64,000 bases of DNA from a bacterium SCSIO 12741. Its GTDB lineage: Bacteria; Bacteroidota; Bacteroidia; Flavobacteriales_G; Salibacteraceae. Location: contig CP073749.1 in NCBI GenBank assembly GCA_024398055.1, positions 310,001-374,000 of the forward strand. Direction: 5' to 3'. Position 1 is the first letter of the stretch, and the number at the start of each line of letters is the position of its first letter. Positions 34,227 through 42,593 of the stretch are shown here, piece after piece. Both the position numbers and the translations under genes were made by a program. The notes under the pieces are model-generated. The model did no database searches and was not told the origin of the DNA. It worked only from the letters and a program-made list of their open reading frames with translations.

Positions 34227-36008
34227 CTAAGAAATACTGTTTTTATAAGCTTTTGGAGTCATGCCGGTAAGCTGTTTGAATGCTGTGTTAAAGGATGATT
34301 TTGAGTTGAAGCCGCATTCCAGCGCCAAGCCCAAAATAGAAAGGTGGCTGTACTTCGCATCGGCAATTCTTTCCTTGAACAGTTCAATGCGGTATCCGTT
34401 TATAAACTCATTGAAGTTTTTACCAAATTCTTCATTAATCAATGCAGAGAGTTTATTGCAGTGTATGTCCATGGCTGTAGCCATTTTCCGTATGTCTATT
34501 CCTGCATCCAAATAGGGGTGTTCCTTTTCGAAGAATTGAATAACTCTCTTAACTTCTTCGGTAGACCATGTTTTTTTTGTGGTTATATGAACTTCTGTCT
34601 CATTTACTTCTAATCCACTCCAGCGAATTTTGATCAATTGAGATTTTATTTCAATGAAGTCGGCATTTTGAGTAATTGGGCTAATCAAAGGATCAACAAT
34701 GAGAAATAGGAGTAACGGAATTTTTTGATCAAAGGCAAGTCTTAGCCATTTCACAGCCTTTTCGTGATCATTATCAAATGCGTAAATCAAAAATTGAAAC
34801 GCGATGGATCGATCGGTTGTTATTTGAGAAAGTTTGTCTTTGCAGGCGTCTAACTTTTCTAATTGCTCCAGTTTTGCATAACATAATCCCAAAACACCAA
34901 AGTATGCAGCTGCATCGTTGCAAGTGTCCATCTTAGTGGTGAAAAATTCTATTACGGCTTCTGTGTCACCGCTCATAATTTGAGCACAACTTTTGATAAC
35001 GATAGCAGGCATTAATTTAGGGCTGTAGCTTAGTGCCTGGTTACAATATTTAGCTGCTAACTCATAATCATGATCCAGATAAGCGATCCAACCTTTTGTA
35101 AACAGTTTGTTTGGTGAAAGTGGATCTAATTGTAAGGCAATGTTAATGTGTTTGTTGGCCTGAAGACTTTTCCCAATTAAGATGTAGATTAGAGAAAGTA
35201 CTGTATGAGATTCTGAGTGGCTAGGATTGGACTCTAACACTTTGTTAAGCTCAACAAAGGCATTTTTTAATTGCCAGTCTTGCCAAAAATAGTTGCTACC
35301 TAATGTAAATCCAAGGTCTGAAGAGTTAGGAGCGATGACTTTCGCTTTATCGCAGTAATGATTTACTTTTTGGAAGGCATCGAAAGGGTTGATGTATCCT
35401 GTGCCTGCCAAAAAAACATAACTGTTGGCTAAGCCAATGAGAGGAGCAGCATAATTTTCTTCATACGATAGTGCTTTATTAAAGCAATCAATGGCTTTGT
35501 TTACATCACTCTCATTCCACTTTTTATAATGGTATTGTCCTTTTAAGTAATGCAAATAAGCATCCACCGAAACGTTCTGCTTTCTTAGATTAAACCCAGA
35601 AAAATCGAAGTGCCAAAAATTCTCACGAAGTTTTTCAGCTATCTCGGTACTTATTTCCTCTTCTAAGTCTATAATATTATTAAAATCATCTTTCCAAGAT
35701 TGAGACCAAAGTACATGGTCATTGATTGGATCTATAAGGTTGGTTAATACTTTTATTTTTTTGTCAATAATAGTAACAGAGCCTTCTACTACAACATGAG
35801 CTTGAAGTGATTCGGAAATTTCTTTTAAACTTAGAGGCGAGTTTTTAAACCTGAAACTAGAAGTGCTTGAAGTCAATCTTAATCCATCAATTATTGATAG
35901 CTTATTGATGATGAACTCTGAAAGTCCATCTCCTAAATATTCTAAATCTGTTTTATTGCTAAAAACCTTGAAAGGAAGAACAGCTATATGAATGTTTGAT
36001 TTATTCAA
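34227..36008 (-). CDS. AraC-type regulator with TolB-like and TPR domains
   Basis: The 593-residue product starts with a TolB-like/FlgO-like domain (IAVLPFKVFSNKTDLEYLGD, ADVVVEGSV-like AHVVVEGSVTIIDKK, residues ~5-125). About six TPR units (SYEENYAAPLIGLANSYVFL and others, ~150-420) follow. At the C-terminus is an AraC helix-turn-helix (LGLALECGFNSKSSFNTAFK, ending KQLTGMTPKAYKNS). There is no signal peptide, so it acts in the cytoplasm. It is upstream of and codirectional with the hydrolase operon (141 bp apart), which it plausibly controls. Confidence 0.85.
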   Translation of the reverse strand: MNKSNIHIAVLPFKVFSNKTDLEYLGDGLSEFIINKLSIIDGLRLTSSTSSFRFKNSPLSLKEISESLQAHVVVEGSVTIIDKKIKVLTNLIDPINDHVLWSQSWKDDFNNIIDLEEEISTEIAEKLRENFWHFDFSGFNLRKQNVSVDAYLHYLKGQYHYKKWNESDVNKAIDCFNKALSYEENYAAPLIGLANSYVFLAGTGYINPFDAFQKVNHYCDKAKVIAPNSSDLGFTLGSNYFWQDWQLKNAFVELNKVLESNPSHSESHTVLSLIYILIGKSLQANKHINIALQLDPLSPNKLFTKGWIAYLDHDYELAAKYCNQALSYSPKLMPAIVIKSCAQIMSGDTEAVIEFFTTKMDTCNDAAAYFGVLGLCYAKLEQLEKLDACKDKLSQITTDRSIAFQFLIYAFDNDHEKAVKWLRLAFDQKIPLLLFLIVDPLISPITQNADFIEIKSQLIKIRWSGLEVNETEVHITTKKTWSTEEVKRVIQFFEKEHPYLDAGIDIRKMATAMDIHCNKLSALINEEFGKNFNEFINGYRIELFKERIADAKYSHLSILGLALECGFNSKSSFNTAFKQLTGMTPKAYKNSIS

Positions 36009-36055
36009 ATGTAAATCTCTGATTTGTATTGTTCTTTTTTATTTTGATAATTGAG

Positions 36056-36187
36056 GCTAACGGTCTCGGCTATGCGTAGTGCGGGATTTCAAGGCACTTC
36101 ATTGTCTGCCTACCGTAAAGTTTATTAAATGTAATTACTCTCATATCGGTAGTATAGCTCGCATTACGTATAGCCATTGTTGTGCGG
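36056..36187 (-). repeat. attC-like palindromic intergenic element 1
   Basis: The arms AACGGTCTCGGCTATGCGTA (from 36059) and TACGTATAGCCATTGTTGTG (to about 36184) are imperfect inverted repeats flanking a ~75-bp variable centre. The outer ends read GCTAAC and GTTGTGC. The structure resembles integron attC sites, though GTTGTGC does not strictly match GTTRRRY. Confidence 0.65.
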
Positions 36188-36194
36188 TCGGCTT

Positions 36195-36740
36195 TTATTT
36201 TTTGTTTTGTTTCCAAGATTTTTCCATTAGATCAAATCCGTAATTCCAACCTTTTTCAGTATCCGAAATAGTTCCTTCAGGAAGCTTTCGTAACTCTTCG
36301 CTAATACCTTCACCTACTTGAATAAATATTAACTGAGAACCTCGTTTCCCATCAGGTTTAATTTCTACAGTTATTGTATCTACGACAGGTGAAAAGTCAG
36401 GCATTGCACAGGTGTATTTGAGTTTATTAGGTTGTTCAACTTCCAAATATTTCCCTGTCATAACAAAAGTATCTTTTCCTTCCGTTCTCGTTATGGTGTA
36501 CTGTCCGCCTACTCGCAAGTCAATATCGAATTTGGTGTCTGATGTCCACCAAACAATCATATCATTGGGTTTTGTAAATGCCGCAAATACCTTATCAGGT
36601 AACACTTCAAATTGTCTAACGATTTTTATCTGTTTCATTTCTGTATTCTGATTTTGTTGTTTGCTCGATTTGTCGGTCATGTTATTACAAGCCGATAATG
36701 TCAAAAGCATTAATGTTAAAAGTCCAAATACTTGTTTCAT
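36195..36740 (-). CDS. SRPBCC (AHSA1-like) lipoprotein
   Basis: The 181-residue product has a lipoprotein signal (GLLTLMLLTLSAC, Cys about 18). An AHSA1/SRPBCC domain follows: VRQFEVLPDKVFAAFTKPND, WWTSDTKFDIDLRVGGQYTI, and the C-terminal helix EKGWNYGFDLMEKSW. SRPBCC proteins bind hydrophobic ligands in a deep cavity, and a lipid-anchored version is uncommon. It lies as a single gene between two attC-like palindromes. Confidence 0.82.
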   Translation of the reverse strand: MKQVFGLLTLMLLTLSACNNMTDKSSKQQNQNTEMKQIKIVRQFEVLPDKVFAAFTKPNDMIVWWTSDTKFDIDLRVGGQYTITRTEGKDTFVMTGKYLEVEQPNKLKYTCAMPDFSPVVDTITVEIKPDGKRGSQLIFIQVGEGISEELRKLPEGTISDTEKGWNYGFDLMEKSWKQNKK

Positions 36741-36765
36741 CTATTTGCAGTTAGGTTTTAGCTGC

Positions 36766-36902
36766 CGCACAACGGTCCCGGCTATGAGTAGTTGCGTGGG
36801 TTAGCGATTAACTTTGCAAGTACACACCAAACTGAAAATCCTCGCGGATTTTCAGAAGTAGGCGAGAAAAAGCAATTACTTATAGCCATTGTTGTGGTGT
36901 CG
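36766..36902 (-). repeat. attC-like palindromic intergenic element 2
   Basis: GCACAACGGTCCCGGCTATG then AGTAGTTGCG (from 36768) pairs with GCAATTACTTATAGCCATTG then TTGTG (to 36897). An inner hairpin, GAAAATCC TCGCG GGATTTTC, lies in the centre. Arm sequences are shared with element 1 (GGCTATG-GTAGT and TATAGCCATTGTTGTG), while the centres differ. Confidence 0.7.
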
Positions 36903-36908
36903 TTTTTT

Positions 36909-37319
36909 TTATTCCGATTCAACGTATTTTTTAAAATTCCCAAGTATAGCTTGCCATCCTGCACGTTGCTGTTCGTCAGAGTTTGTTCCCTCTGCATCAA
37001 ATGTTTCGCTGACTTGAATTTCATTTCCGTTTTGAGTGAATTCAATGTCAACCTTTCGTCCGTCCGACATTTTGTAAGAAATCAATTCTTTGTCAACAAT
37101 TTTCTCGTAAGTTCCCTCAAAGTCAAATCCAATACTTCCATCTTTAGCTTCCATTCGCCAAGAAAATGTTCCATTCGGTTTTAGGTCATTTTCTGCACTT
37201 GGGCAAGTCCATTCATCAGTCGCAAAATTCCAATTCGTTATATGTTTTGGTTCAGTCCAATAATTCCAAACTTTGTCAATTTCCGCTTGAACAGAAGTTT
37301 TTACAGTTATTCTATCCAT
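36909..37319 (-). CDS. SRPBCC (AHSA1-like) domain protein
   Basis: The 136-residue product is a single SRPBCC domain: ITVKTSVQAEIDKVWNYWTE, HITNWNFATDEWTCPSAEND, and a closing helix RAGWQAILGNFKKYVES. It has no signal peptide, so it is cytoplasmic. It is the second SRPBCC gene in a row, separated from the lipoprotein version by an attC-like palindrome. The two proteins are not close copies. Confidence 0.85.
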   Translation of the reverse strand: MDRITVKTSVQAEIDKVWNYWTEPKHITNWNFATDEWTCPSAENDLKPNGTFSWRMEAKDGSIGFDFEGTYEKIVDKELISYKMSDGRKVDIEFTQNGNEIQVSETFDAEGTNSDEQQRAGWQAILGNFKKYVESE

Positions 37320-37359
37320 AATTCCTATATTTTACTTGTTATTTCGTTCGTTTCTTAAA

Positions 37360-37377
37360 TGCACCACAACGATTGTA
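37360..37377 (-). repeat. attC-like element 3, interrupted by IS copy 2
   Basis: GCACCACAACGATTGTA is the outer end of the same palindrome family, directly upstream (on the minus strand) of the SRPBCC gene. The other arm is missing, and the IS begins at 37378. Confidence 0.5.
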
Positions 37378-37496
37378 TGTAGATACCCCAAGTATGAGGA
37401 CAGCTATTTGTCAAAGTTAAGTTTGTTTTAGGCAGCTTTTTCATATCGGTGAATAGGTATTTGATAGTCCAAAGCCTGATGCCTTCTTTCGTTGTT

Positions 37497-38246
37497 TTAG
37501 TAGTTAAAGTATTCTGCTGTTTTCAGGTAAAGATCCAGTCCATCGGTGGGAGGATTCAGATAGAGTTTTTCGTATTTGATATTTCTCCAAAGCCTTTCAA
37601 TAAAAGCATTGTCCGTTGCTCGTCCTTTTCCATCCATGCTCAGTCTTATTCCTTGTTTGAGTACAAAAGAAGAGAACTCCTCTGCGGTAAACTGACTGCC
37701 CTGATCAGTATTGATAATCTCAGGTTTTCCATGCATTTCAATAGCATCCTGAAGGGTTGCTCTACACCAAGCTGCATCCATGCTATTGGAGATGCTCCAG
37801 TTAACCACATACCGGCTGTATAGATCAATGATGGCCACTAAATACATATATCCCTTTTCCATGGGGATGTAAGTGATGTCCGTGGCCCATACCTGGTTCG
37901 GTCGATCTATGGTCAGGTTTCTGAGCAAGTAGGGATATACCGGATGAGACTTGCATCGCCTGGAAGTATGTCTGCCCGGCATAATGGCTCTTAATCCCAT
38001 AACCCGGTAATAAAGCCGTTCTATCCGATTTTTGCTCACCTGGTACCCTTTGTCACGGGTAAGCCAGATGTGCATGCGTTTAGCTCCTTTGAAAGGATGG
38101 TGAAGGTAGTGTTCATCTATTTCCCGCATCAGTTTTAGATTGAAATCACTTTCGGGTTGGGGCTTGTAATACAGTCCTGAGCGATGAATGTCCAGCATTT
38201 TACACTGCTTGACTAAGCTCAAAGTAGAATGACCCTTGCGTATCAT
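37497..38246 (-). CDS. IS3-family transposase OrfB (copy 2, same premature stop)
   Basis: The protein sequence is identical to copy 1, including the intact catalytic Asp-Asp-Glu residues and the TAA after EYFNY. The shared stop shows that it predates the duplication of the element. Confidence 0.9.
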   Translation of the reverse strand: MIRKGHSTLSLVKQCKMLDIHRSGLYYKPQPESDFNLKLMREIDEHYLHHPFKGAKRMHIWLTRDKGYQVSKNRIERLYYRVMGLRAIMPGRHTSRRCKSHPVYPYLLRNLTIDRPNQVWATDITYIPMEKGYMYLVAIIDLYSRYVVNWSISNSMDAAWCRATLQDAIEMHGKPEIINTDQGSQFTAEEFSSFVLKQGIRLSMDGKGRATDNAFIERLWRNIKYEKLYLNPPTDGLDLYLKTAEYFNY

Positions 38247-38269
38247 ATCACGGCGTTCTGCTAAGGGTC

Positions 38270-38563
38270 TTAGCGCAAGGCGTCTTTTAAAAAATCGTTT
38301 TCCACTTTGAGCTTACCGATGGTCTTGAGTAATTTATCCTTCTCCTGCTCGGCTTCGCTTTTCTTGCTTGATTTCCCAGAATCAAACACTTGGGTAGCTC
38401 CTTCTAAAAACTCTCGTTTCCAGGCGCTGATCTGGGTGGGTTGTAATTCGTATTTCTGAGCCAGTTCTGCTAAACTGCTTCGTTCTTTTAAGGCTTCCAA
38501 AACCACTTTGGTCTTGAACTTAGAGGTAAACTTCCGTCGGGTCATAATCAGTAAATTTATCAA
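38270..38563 (-). CDS. IS3-family transposase OrfA (copy 2)
   Basis: The 97-residue protein is identical to copy 1, with helix-turn-helix LAELAQKYELQPTQISAWKR and a C-terminal zipper-like helix. It lies just upstream of OrfB in a different frame. Confidence 0.92.
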   Translation of the reverse strand: MINLLIMTRRKFTSKFKTKVVLEALKERSSLAELAQKYELQPTQISAWKREFLEGATQVFDSGKSSKKSEAEQEKDKLLKTIGKLKVENDFLKDALR

Positions 38564-38598
38564 TTAAACTTACTGTCCTATTTTTTGGGGTATCTACA

Positions 38599-38994
38599 GG
38601 GCAAATAATAATTTGGATTAAGCTCTAAACACCTGGAATAATCCGAAACAGCTCCTTCCAAATCATCCAAATCGAATTTTGCTTTTGCTCGACTATTTAG
38701 ATATACCGTATCCTCTAAAATTTGAATTGCCCTATCATAATCTGAAAGTGCTTCTTTTGTCCTTCCCATCGCCTTTTTCGCTAAAGCTCTTCCATTATAG
38801 GACTCATGACTTTTTTCATCCAGCTCCAAGGCCACAGAAAAAGTAAGAATAGCCTTTTCATACTCTTCAGAGTTATATTGAGAGAACCCCAATTCATTCA
38901 ACTGCCTGACTTCAGTTTTATTCGAACAAGAAATCAGAAGTATTTGAACGATACCTATGAATAAGAGTTTAGTCATCCATGTCAAATTCAACAT
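38599..38994 (-). pseudogene. TPR lipoprotein gene, 3' end truncated by IS copy 2
   Basis: The start at ATG 38994 is supported by an AGGGGAG ribosome-binding site and puts a lipoprotein signal (LLFIGIVQILLISC) at the N-terminus; longer frames start at 39108. Three TPR-like units follow (QLNELGFSQYNSEEYEKAIL, GRALAKKAMGRTKEALSDYD). The coding sequence enters the IS after NPNYYLPC and stops four codons later (RYPKK, stop at 38578). The missing remainder is not found beyond the IS. It lies downstream of the Rhs locus in the same direction and may belong to that operon. Confidence 0.75.
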
Positions 38995-39142
38995 AGTCAC
39001 TCCCCTTTTTTCGATAGGGTGCATAAACTCTCCCCGCTCCTTCATAAATAAGAAATTTTGAATTAGAATCTTTAACAAAAAGATATACTGAGGGTGCATT
39101 AAACCCAAGTAGACCTAATTCTACCGTATTATCCTTGTAAGA

Positions 39143-39817
39143 CTATTTATTCTCAATTTCATCCAGCACCAAATTTCCCTTTTTATTAATGGAATAGTAG
39201 GCTACCACAACGGTATCAGATTCTGTTTGCGAAATAATCGTATCCAGAACATTGTCAAAATTCGGCTCCTCTTCTTTTAAAGACATCTCGATTCGATTCA
39301 AGATCAAGAGAACATCCAAATACTTAAGTTGCATTCCGGGATAAAAACAATCTTTTTGATTTAAGAAAAAAGGCTTTAAATCTGACATTATCCCGTTCAA
39401 TTTTGAATATTGCCTAAACAACTTCGAAGTGCGATGAAAGCCAGTATAAGGCCTGACCAAACTTTGGTAATCATGATAACAAATGGGTATATCGAAAGGA
39501 CTATTAAGCGTATCAGGCATAAGGTCTGAATATTCGAAAATGTGAATCATTATCATTGAACTCCACAGAAAATCCTTTTTGGGTGAATATTTCTTTTGAG
39601 ATTCAATTCCATAACATCTTTCCGATCCCTTTAGACGAACAAACCTTTCAAGTTCTGGATTATTCGAACGCATAAATACTCTCGCTACCGTATCAATACA
39701 AACCAGCTTAGCTGCCAAGACATCGGTTGAGGGAGCTTGAATGATAAAAATGGTATCTCGTGCCGCAAACAAAGTGCCATTCAAAATAAAAAATAAGAAT
39801 ACCAATAGACTTTTCAT
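39143..39817 (-). CDS. Exported partner of the Rhs protein, candidate immunity protein
   Basis: The 224-residue product has a signal peptide (LLVFLFFILNGTLFAA) and no family I recognise. Its ATG overlaps the stop of the Rhs C-terminal segment by 4 bp (ATGA), so the two are translationally coupled. This is the position where Rhs/polymorphic toxin loci carry their immunity gene. The signal peptide would place it in the periplasm. Immunity function is an inference from position only. Confidence 0.6.
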   Translation of the reverse strand: MKSLLVFLFFILNGTLFAARDTIFIIQAPSTDVLAAKLVCIDTVARVFMRSNNPELERFVRLKGSERCYGIESQKKYSPKKDFLWSSMIMIHIFEYSDLMPDTLNSPFDIPICYHDYQSLVRPYTGFHRTSKLFRQYSKLNGIMSDLKPFFLNQKDCFYPGMQLKYLDVLLILNRIEMSLKEEEPNFDNVLDTIISQTESDTVVVAYYSINKKGNLVLDEIENK

Positions 39818-40551
39818 AAATTTCCTTTTTCCTTAGCACGCTGTTCAGCTTTTATTATAATAGACGGATGTATTGGTTCAGGATCTTGACTATAACCTAA
39901 CGTTCCCGGACCTTGAAGAATATAGAGTACTTTTCCCACAGCTCGACTAAATGATGCCCTTCGATCCATTTTTTGCTGATGAGCCTCATATCCATTTTCC
40001 TTCACATCCCTCATATCTCCAGGAAGGTCAATATTGCTACGAGACTTTCCTACTTTGTGTCTTTCGACTCCACTTGAACTATAGAGAACATCCAAATCTC
40101 GGGTCTTTCCTTTAAATGTTCTGAATTCCTGATTTTTGGCCACAACTTCTTTTTTCCCTGTCAAAGTTCCCGCTTTAACACCATCGTAAACGATTTTGCC
40201 TTTCTTTTTATAAGTTTTGGTATTTATCAGTGTGTACACCTCTTCAGAATGCTTCATTGCTTCCAATTCCTGAGCCCAAGTCTCATCAACTTTTGCCGCC
40301 TGACGAGCATCTCTCCGAGCACCTTTACCCTTATATCTCACCTTATCCCCAAGAACATCAGTATTACCAATAGGATTTCCATCCATAGAATTATATACCG
40401 ACTGCCAAGGAAGCTCATTCGCCTTGGGATCTACACTCCACCAACGTGCCACTTCTGTATCCAACATTCGGTAATGAGTCGAAAAGGTATGACGACTTAA
40501 CTCAGATGCTTCATTGGAGCCTTGATATTTGTATTTCTCTTCTCCAGGCAA
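39814..40551 (-). CDS. Rhs core C-terminal part and variable (toxin-like) domain
   Basis: This frame continues upstream of its first ATG with YDYFPYGRSLREFLPGEEKY, the classic Rhs core lead-in. Then come HYRMLDTEVARWWSVDPKAN and YNSMDGNPIGNTDVLGD, the end of the Rhs-associated core. The following ~175 residues (from KVRYKGKGARRDARQ to the end) form the variable C-terminal domain, where toxins reside in this family. It is Lys/Arg-rich with HKVGKSRSNIDLPGDMRDVK, but I recognise no nuclease or other toxin motif. The next gene overlaps by 4 bp. Confidence 0.8.
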   Translation of the reverse strand: MPGEEKYKYQGSNEASELSRHTFSTHYRMLDTEVARWWSVDPKANELPWQSVYNSMDGNPIGNTDVLGDKVRYKGKGARRDARQAAKVDETWAQELEAMKHSEEVYTLINTKTYKKKGKIVYDGVKAGTLTGKKEVVAKNQEFRTFKGKTRDLDVLYSSSGVERHKVGKSRSNIDLPGDMRDVKENGYEAHQQKMDRRASFSRAVGKVLYILQGPGTLGYSQDPEPIHPSIIIKAEQRAKEKGNL

Positions 40552-42593
40552 AAATTCGCGGAGACTCCGACCATAGGGAAAATAATCATAAGCCCCTTCA
40601 AATCATAACTCAAATCAAAGCCAGCGGTATTCAATACCGCCATCCAGGTAGTATCACAAACCGTTTGTTCCAACTGTTGATCAAAATAACAGGAATCACT
40701 GACAAACACCCAAGTGGTATCTATATAAGTCGAGTCACAATTCGTTACCTCCGGACTATACAACACCCGAGTATTCCCCAAATGATCCTGTACGTAGTAG
40801 GTAACTTCTCCCAATGAAACATTTCCGTGGTATGCATAAGGCTGTCCTGGGTTTGGAGTCGCCGGCGGATTGGTGGCATCGGTATTTTGATCCTCCGCTC
40901 CGGGGTGTTCCAGAGGAATGGCCCAATCGGTGAGGTGGAAGTCGAGGTAGTGACCTTCAGTATCCCATAAGCCAATCGCATTGTACCCATTGGAAAAGAT
41001 CATGTCTGAAAGTAGGATTACCGTGGCTCCCGGATTTTGTTGCTGGTATGTCACCAAACTATCATCGGTAAAGACCATCGGTTCTCCATCTACTCGGGTG
41101 GAGTTTAATACCAGGGGATAATTCCCATCGTTTCGTCCGTTTTCCAGCGCATCAGGGTCCACCCAGTCGTGAGCCGATAAAGATCCTCCAACGTGAACTT
41201 TCCAATCGTTGTTCAAACCCAAAGTGTCTTGAGGTTTCCCGGTATTTCCACTGGTAAAATAGGGCTGTTGGTCGCTATCTGGTGTAAGGCGGGCAATGCG
41301 CTGGTGACCGAATACGTACCAGGTCCACTCCCCTTTATTCATATCCAAAACACCCAGTGTTTTGCCCTGATTATCGTACAGGTAATACTCCAAGGATTGA
41401 ATCGGATGGATTGTTGTCCCGGAAGTGTTCATAGCTCGTTTATAGATTCGGTTGTCATTGACCGAATAAAGATAGTTAACCTGATCATTCTGGGTAAATA
41501 ATTCAAAAGGAAGGTTGGCCCTACCGTAGCTAAATTGGCTCAAATTACGGGCGTTGTCCAGGTTCAAGTTTCCGTTTGGATCATAAGCATACAAACGTCC
41601 AGCTCCCTGCCCCAGGCTTTGAATGGAACTCAATTGATTTTTCCGTGTGGTATGCAAGTACTGGTATTTCCAATTGTGGTCTTTTACCTGTGAGGACTCT
41701 TCGTAGTTTCGCTTAAGGGTTAAAATATTTCCACTTCTGTCATAGGTAAAAGAAGCATCCCCAACTAAGTCTTGGCCGCCAATGGAGCTAAACTGATTCG
41801 AATAGGCATCGGCGACAGTCAAGCGGTTAATGCCGTCGTAGGAATACCCATAATAGGTGGGGTCGGTAAAGTTGGAGGCCATAGGAAACAAAGCCATATC
41901 ATACTCATGCAACGCCGCATTCATGTTTCCGTTGTAATTGCTGGTTCCCATCGCGTAAGTACCGTTATGGGGCTTGCTACTATCGTAATACAAGGTTTCA
42001 TCGTAGAACTTACTATCTATTCCAGTTAATCGATTCCTAACATCGTAACTCATTTTGATCGTGTCAACAGTTACTCCCGTATATCCCGGGGAGCCTACTG
42101 AAGACGAACAGTTTTTGTCGTAGTGAATGCGCTGAATCAACCCCTGGGCATCGTCGTAGAAGTACTTTGCAATGCGATTACCCAGCTCCTTGCTATTGTC
42201 AAAATTGGCATATACCTCCTTCAATCGGGCAAAGCCATCGTAGGTATAGTGGTACTGAATATCCAAGGTTTGATCGTCGTTTACATCCACATTAACTGTT
42301 AATGGGTTTCCGAGCAAATCGTATTCAGCAAAATCAATAACGGTAGAAAGGCCTGGAACTCGGCTCAATCCATTGGCTGCGAAAGTTCGTTTTAAGCTTT
42401 CCAACTGACCTTCTTCATTGTAGGTATAATTAGCCACTTCGATCTTACGTGGAGCGGAATACTGGTCCACCTGGTTTCCGTAAGATTCTGTTAGAAAAAT
42501 TCGTCCATTGCCTTCAGGATTGACCAGATCGGTATGGATCGGATAGTACCATTTTTTCTCCGGCCAAGTGAGTGAATTTTGTACTTCCCCCAT
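40497..42593 (-). CDS. Rhs/YD-repeat segment (third frame of the giant gene)
   Basis: The 698-residue frame carries YD-type repeats: YDLLGNPLTVNVDVNDDQTL, YTYDGFARLKEVYANFDNS, YSYDGINRLTVADAY and FTYDRSGNILTLKRNYEES. It reaches EVTYYVQDHLGNTRVLYSPE, the DHLGNTR motif that opens the Rhs core. Such repeats form a closed beta-shell that encapsulates the C-terminal domain. The apparent start MGEVQNSLTWPEKKWYYPI is an artefact of the upstream frameshift. The end after DLSYDLKG is likewise frameshifted. Confidence 0.85.
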   Translation of the reverse strand: MGEVQNSLTWPEKKWYYPIHTDLVNPEGNGRIFLTESYGNQVDQYSAPRKIEVANYTYNEEGQLESLKRTFAANGLSRVPGLSTVIDFAEYDLLGNPLTVNVDVNDDQTLDIQYHYTYDGFARLKEVYANFDNSKELGNRIAKYFYDDAQGLIQRIHYDKNCSSSVGSPGYTGVTVDTIKMSYDVRNRLTGIDSKFYDETLYYDSSKPHNGTYAMGTSNYNGNMNAALHEYDMALFPMASNFTDPTYYGYSYDGINRLTVADAYSNQFSSIGGQDLVGDASFTYDRSGNILTLKRNYEESSQVKDHNWKYQYLHTTRKNQLSSIQSLGQGAGRLYAYDPNGNLNLDNARNLSQFSYGRANLPFELFTQNDQVNYLYSVNDNRIYKRAMNTSGTTIHPIQSLEYYLYDNQGKTLGVLDMNKGEWTWYVFGHQRIARLTPDSDQQPYFTSGNTGKPQDTLGLNNDWKVHVGGSLSAHDWVDPDALENGRNDGNYPLVLNSTRVDGEPMVFTDDSLVTYQQQNPGATVILLSDMIFSNGYNAIGLWDTEGHYLDFHLTDWAIPLEHPGAEDQNTDATNPPATPNPGQPYAYHGNVSLGEVTYYVQDHLGNTRVLYSPEVTNCDSTYIDTTWVFVSDSCYFDQQLEQTVCDTTWMAVLNTAGFDLSYDLKGLMIIFPMVGVSANFCLEKRNTNIKAPMKHLS

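Larger units (their letters stand above)
37378..38598 (-). mobile_element. IS3-family insertion sequence, copy 2 (inverted)
   Basis: It has the same 1,221-bp length, terminal repeats and encoded proteins as copy 1, in opposite orientation. The flanks are GTA on the left and GGG on the right, so no target duplication is visible. It cuts an attC-like repeat on one side and the TPR lipoprotein gene on the other. Confidence 0.92.

Noticed and set aside
36782-37184. Open frames of 89 and 130 codons overlapping the SRPBCC gene and attC-like element
   Set aside because: They run through the palindrome or antisense to the SRPBCC gene and show no family features.
31840-37377. Inversion between the IS copies as the explanation of missing target duplications
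   Set aside because: Swapping the inner flanks in silico does not create matching 3- or 4-bp duplications at either copy.
30619-38598. A composite transposon bounded by the two IS3 copies
   Set aside because: The outer flanks share no target duplication, and both edges cut genes whose remainders are missing. A rearrangement is more likely.
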